NCBI GenBank assembly: GCA_002710785.1
Contig: PAMC01000004.1
Span: forward strand, 2,288-16,692
Length of the DNA stretch: 14,405 nucleotides
Source: a bacterium
GTDB lineage: Bacteria > Patescibacteriota > Minisyncoccia > Phycocordibacterales > UBA918
Reading direction: 5' to 3'
Below the pieces are notes generated by a model. It did no database searches. It was not told the DNA's origin and saw only the letters and a program-made list of their open reading frames with translations. Below, piece by piece: positions 1-5,768 of this stretch. Numbering within the stretch: the stretch's first letter is position 1; every line of letters starts with the position of its first letter. The position numbers and the translations under genes are program-made.

Positions 1-22
1 GCTGGGCTGCTTTGGTTAGGTG

Positions 23-109
23 CGGAGGGAGTGGGATTCGAACCCACGGTGCCATCTCTGACACAGTTGTTTTCAAGACAACCCGGATAAACCACTCTCG
101 CATCCCTCC
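23..109 (-). tRNA. tRNA-Ser (anticodon UGA)
   Basis: A complete class II tRNA of 87 bases reads on the minus strand. The acceptor stem GGAGGGA pairs with TCCCTCC. The anticodon stem GTTGT/ACAAC encloses the loop CTTGAAA, giving anticodon TGA at 75-73 for the serine codon UCA. The long variable arm pairs GTGTC with GGCAC, and the T arm is GTGGG-TTCGAAT-CCCAC. The discriminator is G and the next bases are CACC, so CCA is not encoded. The 5' half overlaps the 3' end of the homing endonuclease gene on the same strand, and the two are probably co-transcribed. No terminator is visible in the 22 bases left in the window. Confidence 0.95.
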
Positions 110-1110
110 AAAATTTTTTTGAATTTTTTACTGTGCTTAGGATTACTTGATCCTATTGACTTGGAATAATGGACTATTTCGTCTTTTTTTTCAAGTTGGA
201 CCCGTTTGTTATTACGGATTTTTGGGCTATAGCCAAACTTTTTTAAAGCATGTTCGATATCTTGAATCAGCGGTGGTGAAGCACTTACAAATGCTATCCG
301 GGGGTACGAATAGGATTTGTTATTGATTACGTGTTTTTCAAAGAAAATCCCTCCGTCAGTGTCGAAAATACCCCGCAGACAGCGAGACAAATATTTATCG
401 TTACTTCTGATCCAGCCAGGGATTCTGACGTTTTGGCGAATTTTATCACCCACCACTAAGCCCAATGACTGACAAAAAATTACTAATGAAGAACGTGAAA
501 TGACAATATTTACTACATTGCAATCGGGCCGATGATAATATGATGGTTTTACGCTGAATAAGCGTTCACACATTGTGGCAACAATTTCTGCGTATTCCAG
601 ATCGTCAACGCGATTTAAAGTAATTGTAATTTGTCGTTTAGACATACCCCCGTCACCAATCATAATGCCGACAAATTCTGCTAGCTCAGGTGAATGTTTG
701 GGTTGACGGATCTTTAGAGGCTTTGATTGTGGGGGTAGATTATGGCGACCTTTCTGGTTCCACCATTTTTTCCATTGCGAGTGTCTATATTCTGGATCAC
801 ATTTAATCCCGCCATACTTTTTTATAGTTGCACGACCCCCTTTCTGGCCAGCTACTTTTAGGTGGTGATACTGTGGTTTAGTTTCAAGTTTTTTGGGGTG
901 CGGTATGGCTGCTAGCTTGCATAGTTTGGAGAGGGCGCCGTAGTTCATTCGGTACTTCTCTCTTCGCCAATCACGGAGCGTCCGGGACGAAATCTTCAGC
1001 TTGTCTGCCAATGCTGCGGTCGATAAGCCAGTGGCTCGGGTGGCACGGGATATAAAACGTTCTTGCTCGCCACGGGGAAAGAACACTTTATCTGTATCCA
1101 ATTCAGGCAT
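73..1110 (-). CDS. LAGLIDADG homing endonuclease with N-terminal HTH, running into tRNA-Ser
   Basis: This 345-residue protein is a predicted double-motif LAGLIDADG homing endonuclease, an enzyme class that cuts long DNA sites and spreads its own gene. Motif 1 is LAEFVGIMIGDG (about 143-154) and motif 2 is LRGIFDTDGG (about 245-254); each carries the acidic residue expected for metal binding. Residues about 28-70 resemble a helix-turn-helix (LADKLKISSRTLRDW), probably an added DNA-reading domain. The last 11 sense codons and the TGA stop lie inside tRNA-Ser, and the stop is the anticodon itself. The ATG start fits a TATACT box 8 bases upstream. The gene is clearly more AT-rich than its neighbours, which suggests recent transfer. 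The reading frame is open and both motifs look intact, so it may be active. The alternative is a free-standing relict of a former tRNA intron. Confidence 0.88.
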   Translation of the reverse strand: MPELDTDKVFFPRGEQERFISRATRATGLSTAALADKLKISSRTLRDWRREKYRMNYGALSKLCKLAAIPHPKKLETKPQYHHLKVAGQKGGRATIKKYGGIKCDPEYRHSQWKKWWNQKGRHNLPPQSKPLKIRQPKHSPELAEFVGIMIGDGGMSKRQITITLNRVDDLEYAEIVATMCERLFSVKPSYYHRPDCNVVNIVISRSSLVIFCQSLGLVVGDKIRQNVRIPGWIRSNDKYLSRCLRGIFDTDGGIFFEKHVINNKSYSYPRIAFVSASPPLIQDIEHALKKFGYSPKIRNNKRVQLEKKDEIVHYSKSIGSSNPKHSKKFKKILEGCESGLSGLS

Positions 1111-1118
1111 GCCTCCAC

Positions 1119-1124
1119 AGTATA
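1119..1124 (-). promoter_or_regulatory. -10 box of the homing endonuclease gene
   Basis: TATACT on the minus strand ends 8 bases before the ATG, so transcription would start at or next to the start codon. The box sits back-to-back with the yqgF promoter in a 37-base divergent gap. If tRNA-Ser has no closer promoter, this one also drives the tRNA about 1 kb downstream. Confidence 0.5.
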
Positions 1125-1132
1125 CCGTATTG

Positions 1133-1141
1133 TGCTAAGAT
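1133..1141 (+). promoter_or_regulatory. Extended -10 of yqgF
   Basis: TGC followed by TAAGAT forms an extended -10 element ending 6 bases before the yqgF ATG. This spacing predicts a leaderless transcript. A weak -35 match (TCCACA) lies at 1113-1118. No Shine-Dalgarno sequence is visible. Confidence 0.5.
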
Positions 1142-1147
1142 ACAGGA

Positions 1148-1531
1148 ATGCGACATCTCGGTATCGATTACGGCCGTAAACGGGTTGGGTTGGCCCTCTC
1201 AGACGAGACGGGGCAGATGGCTTTTCCGCATGCAGTGGTTAAAAATGATACGTCACTCCTTACCGAACTCGAAGCTGTAATTGCTGAGCACAATGTCGAG
1301 GTAATCGTCATTGGTCACTCTAAAGATAAGGCGGGGGAGGATAACCCGATCCACGAGGCGGCCACTGAGCTCATGAGTGACCTCACGCTCAAGACTGGCT
1401 TACCTGTCCACCTCGAGCCCGAGCAGTACTCAACCCAGGAGGCCCTTCGCTTCCAAGGCCGGACTGAGCACACCGACGCTGCAGCGGCTGCTATAATTTT
1501 AAACAGCTACCTGACTCGTGCAGATGCCTAA
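1148..1531 (+). CDS. yqgF: YqgF/RuvX family RNase H-fold protein (putative pre-16S rRNA nuclease)
   Basis: A protein of 127 residues, a normal length for YqgF/RuvX. The family is linked to 16S rRNA 5'-end maturation and was earlier called a putative Holliday junction resolvase. Seen: the N-terminal signature GIDYGRKRVGLALSD (5-19) with the first catalytic Asp at 7, the strand VEVIVIGHS (50-58), and the C-terminal DAAAAAIIL (110-118) with the last acidic residue at 110. The usual central D-E-R-x-T-T motif reads PEQYST (91-96), so only Glu92 remains of the acidic pair. It is the first gene of a tight set, with the next gene 3 bases downstream. It is probably transcribed without a leader from 1133-1141. 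Confidence 0.88.
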   Translation: MRHLGIDYGRKRVGLALSDETGQMAFPHAVVKNDTSLLTELEAVIAEHNVEVIVIGHSKDKAGEDNPIHEAATELMSDLTLKTGLPVHLEPEQYSTQEALRFQGRTEHTDAAAAAIILNSYLTRADA

Positions 1532-1534
1532 TGT

Positions 1535-1915
1535 ATGAATGATGTACCAACCCCAGCTCCAGACACTGACGAACCCGATGTCGTAACCGAAACGGTCTCG
1601 TACGGCGACTTTGCCAAACTCACGATCCGTATCGGCACCATCACGACTGCCGAAGTGGTGCCCGAAGCCGACAAGCTACTGCGCCTCGAGGTTGATTTTG
1701 GTGACGAGCAGCGACAGATTGTGTCGGGCATTCGTGAGTTTGTTGCCGAGCCGGAGGCACTGATTGGTACCCAAGCACCATTTATTACCAACCTCGCCCC
1801 GCGCACCATCCGCGGACTTGAGAGCCAGGGGATGATCCTCGCAGTCGGGGACGAAGACACCTTCACCTTTTTGCGACCCGACCGAGACGTCCCACCTGGG
1901 ACTGCGGTACACTAA
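1535..1915 (+). CDS. Stand-alone tRNA-binding OB-fold protein (MetRS C-terminal/CsaA/EMAP-II type)
   Basis: A protein of 126 residues that is almost entirely one tRNA-binding domain of the kind found at the C-terminus of methionyl-tRNA synthetase and in CsaA. A short acidic, proline-rich leader (1-20) precedes it. Typical family features are YGDFAKLTIRIGTI (23-36) followed by EADKLLRLEVDFGD, then a hydrophobic QIVSGI segment, and near the end a glycine-rich GLESQGMILA block. In the family this OB fold binds tRNA, either as a synthetase partner or as a chaperone-like factor. Which role it has here cannot be told from sequence. It starts 3 bases after yqgF and ends 5 bases before the DedA gene, so the three are probably one transcript. 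Confidence 0.82.
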   Translation: MNDVPTPAPDTDEPDVVTETVSYGDFAKLTIRIGTITTAEVVPEADKLLRLEVDFGDEQRQIVSGIREFVAEPEALIGTQAPFITNLAPRTIRGLESQGMILAVGDEDTFTFLRPDRDVPPGTAVH

Positions 1916-1920
1916 GCATC

Positions 1921-2523
1921 ATGCTTATTTCTCGAATGCATAGCCACGTGCACCAGGCGGGTGCACACAGCGCACGGTGGCTGCGCTCACGCTACGCCAC
2001 CGCGGTACTGGCGGCCATTTCGTTTGCCGAGTCACTCTTTCTCCCGGTTTTGATCGACCCTTTTTTGGTGGCGCTCATTCTCGCGCGCCGCGGTCGCTGG
2101 CTCTACTACACAACGGTGTCGATAGTGTTCTCAATCGCGGGAGGCATAGCGGGGTACTTTGTGGGGTTGTGGTTTTTTGATGTGGTCGCCCAGCCGCTCA
2201 TCGACCTCTACAACCTGCAAGCAGACTTTGTGCACATCAGCTCCCAAATTGACCAGAGTGGTTTCGTGTTTGTACTGATTGGTGCAATCACGCCGATTCC
2301 GTACAAAATTGTTGCCATCGCCAGCGGCTTTAGCCACATCACGTTTGTCACCTTTCTCATCGCCTCAATCTTTGGGCGTATTATTCGCCTCGGGCTTGTG
2401 GGCTACGCTGCCTACGCGGTGGGGCCACACGCGCTCCCGGTCTTTCGCAAGCACCTGCTCTCGCTAGCGTACGTCTTTTTGATCCTACTCCTCTCGTACC
2501 TGCTCTACCAGTGGCTGACGTAG
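1921..2523 (+). CDS. DedA/VTT (YqaA-like) inner-membrane protein
   Basis: A 200-residue polytopic membrane protein with hydrophobic segments near 27-55, 62-88, 114-135, 138-168 and 179-198. The motif ESLFLPVLID (37-46) followed by ALILARRGRW, the glycine-rich GGIAGYFVG, and GAITPIPYK (121-129) match the VTT/DedA superfamily, closest to the YqaA branch. Family members are membrane transporters or scramblases, several acting on lipid carriers such as undecaprenyl phosphate. The substrate here is unknown. It is the last gene of the yqgF set. No clear terminator separates it from the pilM promoter 40 bases on. Confidence 0.83.
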   Translation: MLISRMHSHVHQAGAHSARWLRSRYATAVLAAISFAESLFLPVLIDPFLVALILARRGRWLYYTTVSIVFSIAGGIAGYFVGLWFFDVVAQPLIDLYNLQADFVHISSQIDQSGFVFVLIGAITPIPYKIVAIASGFSHITFVTFLIASIFGRIIRLGLVGYAAYAVGPHALPVFRKHLLSLAYVFLILLLSYLLYQWLT

Positions 2524-2563
2524 CGAGTGTTGGAAAGGCACCATGCGAGACGAGACGGTGTCG

Positions 2564-2569
2564 TATACT
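2564..2569 (+). promoter_or_regulatory. -10 box of the pilM operon
   Basis: TATACT ends 7 bases before the pilM ATG, placing the likely transcription start at or beside the A of the start codon. No convincing -35 is seen at 17 bases spacing. The operon therefore probably begins with a leaderless cistron. Confidence 0.5.
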
Positions 2570-2576
2570 ATAGCTA

Positions 2577-3680
2577 ATGTCGTTATTTACAGCGGTGCAT
2601 AGAGTGTTGCCTGTTCCTAACTACCTACGCTTGCCGAGCGTAGGGGTCGATATCTCTGACTCCTCGCTGAAGTACATCCAGTTTACCCCCGACTACAGCG
2701 ACCACGCGCTCACCCTCAAACAGTGGGGTGATATTGATATTCCGGAAGGGACCGTGGCGCGCGGGGATGTGCTCGACGTAGAGAAGCTCACCGGAGTTTT
2801 GAAAGAACTCAAAACCCAGACGGGAGCCACGTACGTGCGGGTGTCGCTGCCCGAGGAGCGTGCGTACCTCTTTGAGACAGAAATTAAGCGTGGCACACCG
2901 TATAAAGAAATTCGTGGTGCGCTCGAGTTTCGGCTTGAAGAGAACGTGCCACTTTCGCCGCGGGACGCCTTTTTTGATTACGAAATTATCGCTGGCACCG
3001 ACGAGCGCAAACCGCTGCGGGTATCGGTAACGGTGTACGCCCGCGAGACGATTAACGAGTACTACGAAGCAGCGCGCGCGGCGGGGCTCATCCCGCTCTC
3101 GTTTGAGGTTGAGGCCGCCGCGATTGCTCGGGCTACGCTCCCGCCAGCCGAACACGGCACGCACATGATTGTCGACTTCGGGCAGACCCGAACGGGGATC
3201 GGTATCGTGCACCAAGGCACGCTCATGTATACCTCCACCATCGATGTTGGTGGCGCAGAGCTCTCGACCGCGCTGCGCGCGGAGCTCGGCAGCGTACCGG
3301 AGGCAGAGCTCACAACGCTTAAAAATACCGTTGGCCTCACACAGTCGAGCGAACACCCGCGGGTGCCAGCCATCATTGCTGCTGAGATGGAAAAGATCAT
3401 GAGCGAGCTGCAGCTGCGCCTGCAGTACTGGAACAGCCACGCCAGCAGCTTGGCCGATCACGACGTGCGCTCGGTTGTGCTGTGTGGCGGCAGCTCAAAC
3501 CTTAAGGGGCTCCCCGCCCACGTAGAGGCGACGCTCGGTGTACCTGCCGCGCGAGCTGCGGTGTGGCAGAACGCCTTCTCGCTGGATGAGGCCGTTCCCC
3601 CAATTGATCTCCGGCATTCGTACGGGTACGCCACTGCTATTGGCTTAGCGCTCGCCGGTCATATTGCTTTTTATGATTAA
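2577..3680 (+). CDS. pilM: Type IV pilus assembly protein PilM
   Basis: A 367-residue cytoplasmic actin-like protein of the PilM/FtsA-fold family. PilM binds the N-terminal tail of PilN and forms the cytoplasmic ring of the type IV pilus alignment complex. Seen: the phosphate-1 strand SVGVDISDSSLK (21-32), the LEFRLEENVPLSP segment typical of PilM, the phosphate-2 loop MIVDFGQTRTGIGI (197-210), and the adenosine-type loop VVLCGGSSNLKG (about 299-310). Length is normal for the family. The 3' end overlaps pilN by 8 bases, so translation may be coupled. No secretion or pseudopilin genes are in view, so the rest of the pilus system must lie elsewhere. Confidence 0.92.
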   Translation: MSLFTAVHRVLPVPNYLRLPSVGVDISDSSLKYIQFTPDYSDHALTLKQWGDIDIPEGTVARGDVLDVEKLTGVLKELKTQTGATYVRVSLPEERAYLFETEIKRGTPYKEIRGALEFRLEENVPLSPRDAFFDYEIIAGTDERKPLRVSVTVYARETINEYYEAARAAGLIPLSFEVEAAAIARATLPPAEHGTHMIVDFGQTRTGIGIVHQGTLMYTSTIDVGGAELSTALRAELGSVPEAELTTLKNTVGLTQSSEHPRVPAIIAAEMEKIMSELQLRLQYWNSHASSLADHDVRSVVLCGGSSNLKGLPAHVEATLGVPAARAAVWQNAFSLDEAVPPIDLRHSYGYATAIGLALAGHIAFYD

Positions 3681-4212
3681 CCTTATACCCCCAGCTGCTA
3701 AACGATTCATGAAGCGCGAGTACTGGATGCGCGTAGCGGTCGTGTGGCTCTTGCTTCTTGGCGGTCTGGTCGTCGTTGCCGCAGTGCTCACCGCGCCGTC
3801 GTTTGTGTTGGTAGAGAGTCAGTTGCGTGCCTACGAGTCGCAGATCCAGACTGCCGCGGCGGTTGCCAGTGAGCAGCGTGCGCTCACCGAAGAGGTAACC
3901 CGCGCCAACCAGCTGGCCGACACCGTGTACTCTGTGGGCACCATTCCTAAGGTGTACCCGTACCTTAATCGTATTGCTGAGCTGCAGGGTGAGGCCGTCA
4001 TGCTCACTCGCTTTAGCGTGACCCGTGTGGAGACGGCAGTGGCCAGCATTAACGTAGCTGGGGTGGCCGCTACTCGCCAGAGCCTCACCAATTTCAGCGA
4101 CGCAGTAGTGGCTGATCCGCTCTTCACCGCCGCTGATGTACCGTTGTCGAACTTAGCAAACAACGAAGACATTGCGTTTTCGATTAGCATTGTGGTTGCC
4201 GAACCTGAATAA
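3673..4212 (+). CDS. pilN: Type IV pilus assembly protein PilN
   Basis: A 179-residue bitopic membrane protein. The N-terminus MINLIPPAAK is the conserved PilN tail that docks in PilM (INLLP in well-studied members). A single transmembrane helix spans about 20-46, followed by a coiled-coil-prone segment and a periplasmic ferredoxin-like region. The ATG at 3673 is preferred to an upstream TTG because it places this motif at the extreme N-terminus, and it overlaps the pilM stop. Sequence similarity to well-studied PilN is visible only in the tail. The assignment rests on that motif, the topology and the position between pilM and a PilO-like gene. Confidence 0.85.
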   Translation: MINLIPPAAKRFMKREYWMRVAVVWLLLLGGLVVVAAVLTAPSFVLVESQLRAYESQIQTAAAVASEQRALTEEVTRANQLADTVYSVGTIPKVYPYLNRIAELQGEAVMLTRFSVTRVETAVASINVAGVAATRQSLTNFSDAVVADPLFTAADVPLSNLANNEDIAFSISIVVAEPE

Positions 4213-4215
4213 CCT

Positions 4216-4755
4216 ATGACCGCTACTACCAAACGATTGCTCATAGTTAGTCTCATCACCGCCGCGTTGGTGGGAGCGCTGGTGTGGCTGCTCTTGCGAT
4301 TGCAGACCAACGCGGCGGAGCTGCGGGTGGCGCTGCAGACGATTGCCAACGAAGCCGCTGTCGAGCGTGAGTTTCTCGCTGTGTCGGAGCTACTTGATGA
4401 CACAACCGAGCAGCGCGCTGCACTCAGTGGCCTTATCGTCGATGGTCAGCAGGGTAGTATCGATTTTCTCACCTACATTGAAACGCTAGCCAGCGCGCGC
4501 GGCGTCACTCTCACCGGCACACGGCTCGAGACAGCCGAGCAGCCTACGCTCAAGACCAACGTGATAACGCTCAGCTACAATTTTAGCGGCACCACTACAG
4601 CAGTTGATGCATTTTTGACGCAGCTCGAGCACATTCCCTACGCCAGTTACCTTGAGTCACTCACGCTCAATCGCCAGCGCGGCACCGCCGGCAGCCCGGA
4701 GGAGACCACCGGCAGCCTCACCCTACAGGTGGTTGTAACTAACATCGAATCATGA
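4216..4755 (+). CDS. pilO: PilO-like type IV pilus assembly protein
   Basis: A 179-residue protein with one N-terminal transmembrane helix (about 8-28), a coiled-coil-like stretch rich in Ala, Glu and Leu (30-75), and a C-terminal periplasmic domain. That domain includes IDFLTYIETLASARGVTLTG, a pattern common in PilO where the ferredoxin-like fold begins. PilO pairs with PilN to hold the pilus alignment complex in the inner membrane. It starts 3 bases after pilN and shares an ATGA overlap with the next gene. The family call depends on topology and gene order more than on strict motif matches. Confidence 0.8.
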   Translation: MTATTKRLLIVSLITAALVGALVWLLLRLQTNAAELRVALQTIANEAAVEREFLAVSELLDDTTEQRAALSGLIVDGQQGSIDFLTYIETLASARGVTLTGTRLETAEQPTLKTNVITLSYNFSGTTTAVDAFLTQLEHIPYASYLESLTLNRQRGTAGSPEETTGSLTLQVVVTNIES

Positions 4756-5168
4756 TCAAAAAAGCCGACATTTTAAAGATGGTCAAAAACGTCTACCGGC
4801 ACAGTCGTGGGCTGCCACCGCGCCGCCTCGTGTACCCCGCACGTGAGTGGGGAATTGGCGTCATCACTTGTGGCGTGCTCGCGGGCGTGGTGCTGATAGC
4901 CAGTGGCCAAGTCTACGTTCGGCTAAACAATATCGAAAACACCATCGCGCCGGCTGCGGTATCAACTGTGCGCTACCAGCAAAACACCGTCGACCGCTCA
5001 CTCGACCTCTACATCGACCGTGCGCTGCAGTTTGAGCGTATTGGTGGAAACGCGCCGGTACCAGCTGCGACCAGTACGGAGGAAGTATCGAGTGAGGAGG
5101 AAGCCGATAGCGAGGCGGCGGTGAGTGCGGAGCAATCGGGAGGTGAGGAGACGTTGGAACAGTTTTAG
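4752..5168 (+). CDS. Unrecognised one-helix membrane protein in the pilus operon
   Basis: A 138-residue protein that I do not recognise. It has a basic N-terminus with KK, RHSR and PPRR, then one transmembrane helix (about 33-52). A short external helix-like stretch of about 50 residues follows, and the last 35 residues are a Glu/Ser/Ala-rich acidic tail. The start codon overlaps the pilO stop (ATGA), so it is translationally tied to the pilus genes. It sits where pilP is found in proteobacterial operons, but it has no lipoprotein box and no PilP-like beta domain. A role as an accessory subunit of the PilMNO complex is inference from position only. Confidence 0.75.
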   Translation: MIKKADILKMVKNVYRHSRGLPPRRLVYPAREWGIGVITCGVLAGVVLIASGQVYVRLNNIENTIAPAAVSTVRYQQNTVDRSLDLYIDRALQFERIGGNAPVPAATSTEEVSSEEEADSEAAVSAEQSGGEETLEQF

Positions 5169-5212
5169 AGGGGTGGGACTTAATCCTTAGGCTTAGTTTA
5201 CTAAGCACAGTG

Positions 5213-5241
5213 TTGAGTGGTCACACAAGATATGGTATTTT
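5213..5241 (+). promoter_or_regulatory. Promoter of the candidate structured RNA
   Basis: TTGAGT (5213-5218), a 17-base spacer and TATTTT (5236-5241) preceded by TGG, an extended -10. Predicted transcription start is near 5248. The promoter points into a segment with many nested stems and no plausible reading frame. Confidence 0.5.
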
Positions 5242-5247
5242 TCTTTT

Positions 5248-5439
5248 AGAAAGACAAAGAATATGTGGTTCGGGATACGTCTCCGGTTCGCTGGAGAGAA
5301 AGTAAAAGCCGATCTTCGGTCCTGAATACGCCTTGAACGGGAAAGGCTCGTGCCGCCACATAGCAAGAGCCGCTTCGGCGGCTCTTGCGCAAACTCGATT
5401 TTTCAATACTTTGCCCTCCCAAAGATGCGGAGGGTTTTT
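5248..5439 (+). ncRNA. Candidate structured non-coding RNA of about 190 nt, family not recognised
   Basis: Consecutive perfect or near-perfect stems can be drawn by eye. P-a is TATGTGG (5262-5268) with CCACATA (5356-5362). Inside it, TTCGGGA (5269-5275) pairs with TCCTGAA (5320-5326) and encloses two hairpins. One is TCTCCGG-TTCG-CTGGAGA (5280-5297), a UUCG tetraloop. The other is CCGA-TCT-TCGG (5309-5319). GCCTT/AAGGC (5330-5347) follows. After P-a closes there is an 11-bp hairpin with a second TTCG loop (5363-5388), then a terminator (5413-5439). CAAAG/CTTTG may close the whole. A promoter precedes it. None of the diagnostic conserved blocks of RNase P RNA, tmRNA, SRP RNA or 5S rRNA are present. 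It could also be a leader element with a lost target gene. Confidence 0.6.
5413..5439 (+). terminator. Rho-independent terminator ending the structured RNA
   Basis: GCCCTCC (5413-5419), a 9-base loop, GGAGGG (5429-5434) and five T residues (5435-5439). It ends plus-strand transcription, including any read-through from the pilus operon, just before the minus-strand tRNA-Arg remnants. Confidence 0.8.
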
Positions 5440-5445
5440 GATTAT

Positions 5446-5467
5446 GGTGCCCCCACCAGGACTCGAA
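5446..5467 (-). repeat. Displaced copy of the tRNA-Arg 3' end (22 bases)
   Basis: These 22 bases are identical to 5584-5605, which hold the T loop, T-stem 3' strand, acceptor 3' strand, discriminator and the two following C bases of tRNA-Arg. The copy lies 138 bases downstream of the intact gene in tRNA orientation and has no tRNA 5' half of its own. Duplication of a tRNA 3' end is the classic mark of site-specific integration. Here the enclosed segment is only 116 bases and codes for nothing visible. Decay of a tandem tRNA copy is the alternative. Confidence 0.85.
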
Positions 5468-5537
5468 GCTTACAGCTTCAGTACAGGTTGTCGATATTTT
5501 TCATACTTCAAAACATCTGGCAACCTTTTCGAGTCCT
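5458..5537. repeat. Nested inverted repeat beside the tRNA-Arg 3' fragment
   Basis: Three arms nest in order. The outer 10-bp arm (5458-5467 with 5528-5537) uses the T-arm strand of the tRNA fragment. The middle arm is AGGTTG (5485-5490) with CAACCT (5521-5526). The inner 8-bp arm is GATATTTT (5493-5500) with AAAACATC (5510-5517), one G-T pair, around a 9-base loop. There is a 17-base bulge on one side. It can fold in RNA from either strand or as a DNA cruciform. Function is unknown. Confidence 0.75.
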
Positions 5538-5546
5538 TAAGACCAA

Positions 5547-5581
5547 AATTAATTACCAGACACAAGGCCTGGTAACTAATT
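5547..5581 (-). terminator. Terminator of tRNA-Arg
   Basis: 13-bp arms (5547-5559 and 5569-5581, one G-T pair) with a 9-base loop lie 4 bases past the tRNA 3' end on the minus strand and are followed by a short T run. This would end the tRNA-Arg transcript before the displaced 3' fragment. Confidence 0.65.
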
Positions 5582-5585
5582 TCGG

Positions 5586-5657
5586 TGCCCCCACCAGGAC
5601 TCGAACCTGGATCAAAAGGATAGAAGCCTCCCGTTTTATCCATTAAACTATGGGGAC
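5586..5657 (-). tRNA. tRNA-Arg (anticodon UCU)
   Basis: A 72-base tRNA. The acceptor GTCCCCA pairs with TGGGGGC. The anticodon stem GGAGG/CCTTT has two G-T pairs and the loop CTTCTAT, giving anticodon TCT for AGA/AGG. The T arm is CCAGG-TTCGAGT-CCTGG. The discriminator is A, followed by CCG, so CCA is not encoded. It is the intact middle member of a three-part array: a decayed 5'-end copy lies directly upstream and a 3'-end copy downstream. A possible -10 (TATCTT, minus strand 5749-5744) lies before the upstream copy, so the leader would contain that tRNA-like relic. Confidence 0.93.
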
Positions 5658-5734
5658 GTAACTCGTACCTCATATCTGCAGCCTCCCGGTTCAGAAGTGC
5701 CCCGCACTTCTTCACTGCATTAAACTATGGGGAC
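5658..5734 (-). pseudogene. Decayed tRNA-Arg copy directly upstream of tRNA-Arg
   Basis: Bases 5718-5737 repeat 5641-5660 exactly for 20 bases, covering the acceptor 5' strand, part of the D arm and 3 upstream bases. The copy then departs. An 8-bp hairpin AGAAGTGC-GGG-GCACTTCT replaces the rest of the D arm. The anticodon-stem segment GGGAGGCT reappears but without a TCT anticodon loop, and a T-arm-like AGGTACGAGT ends directly against the intact gene. It lacks an acceptor 3' strand, so it cannot be a normal tRNA. It forms the 5' leader of the tRNA-Arg transcript. Confidence 0.7.
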
Positions 5735-5768
5735 GTACCAAACAAGATAGCAGAAAATCATGAGATAT

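Noticed and set aside
5221..5406. Minus-strand frame of 61 codons
   Set aside because: It is antisense to the structured RNA stems; its residues follow from the hairpins, and it lacks a start signal.
5458..5537. Integron attC-like site
   Set aside because: The arms are nested and bulged, but the GTTRRRY/RYYYAAC core boxes are absent and no integron integrase is present.
5350..5646. Plus-strand frame of 98 codons containing GAPTRTRT-type repeats
   Set aside because: This is the well-known artefact of translating antisense to tRNA T arms. It covers tRNA-Arg and its 3' copy.
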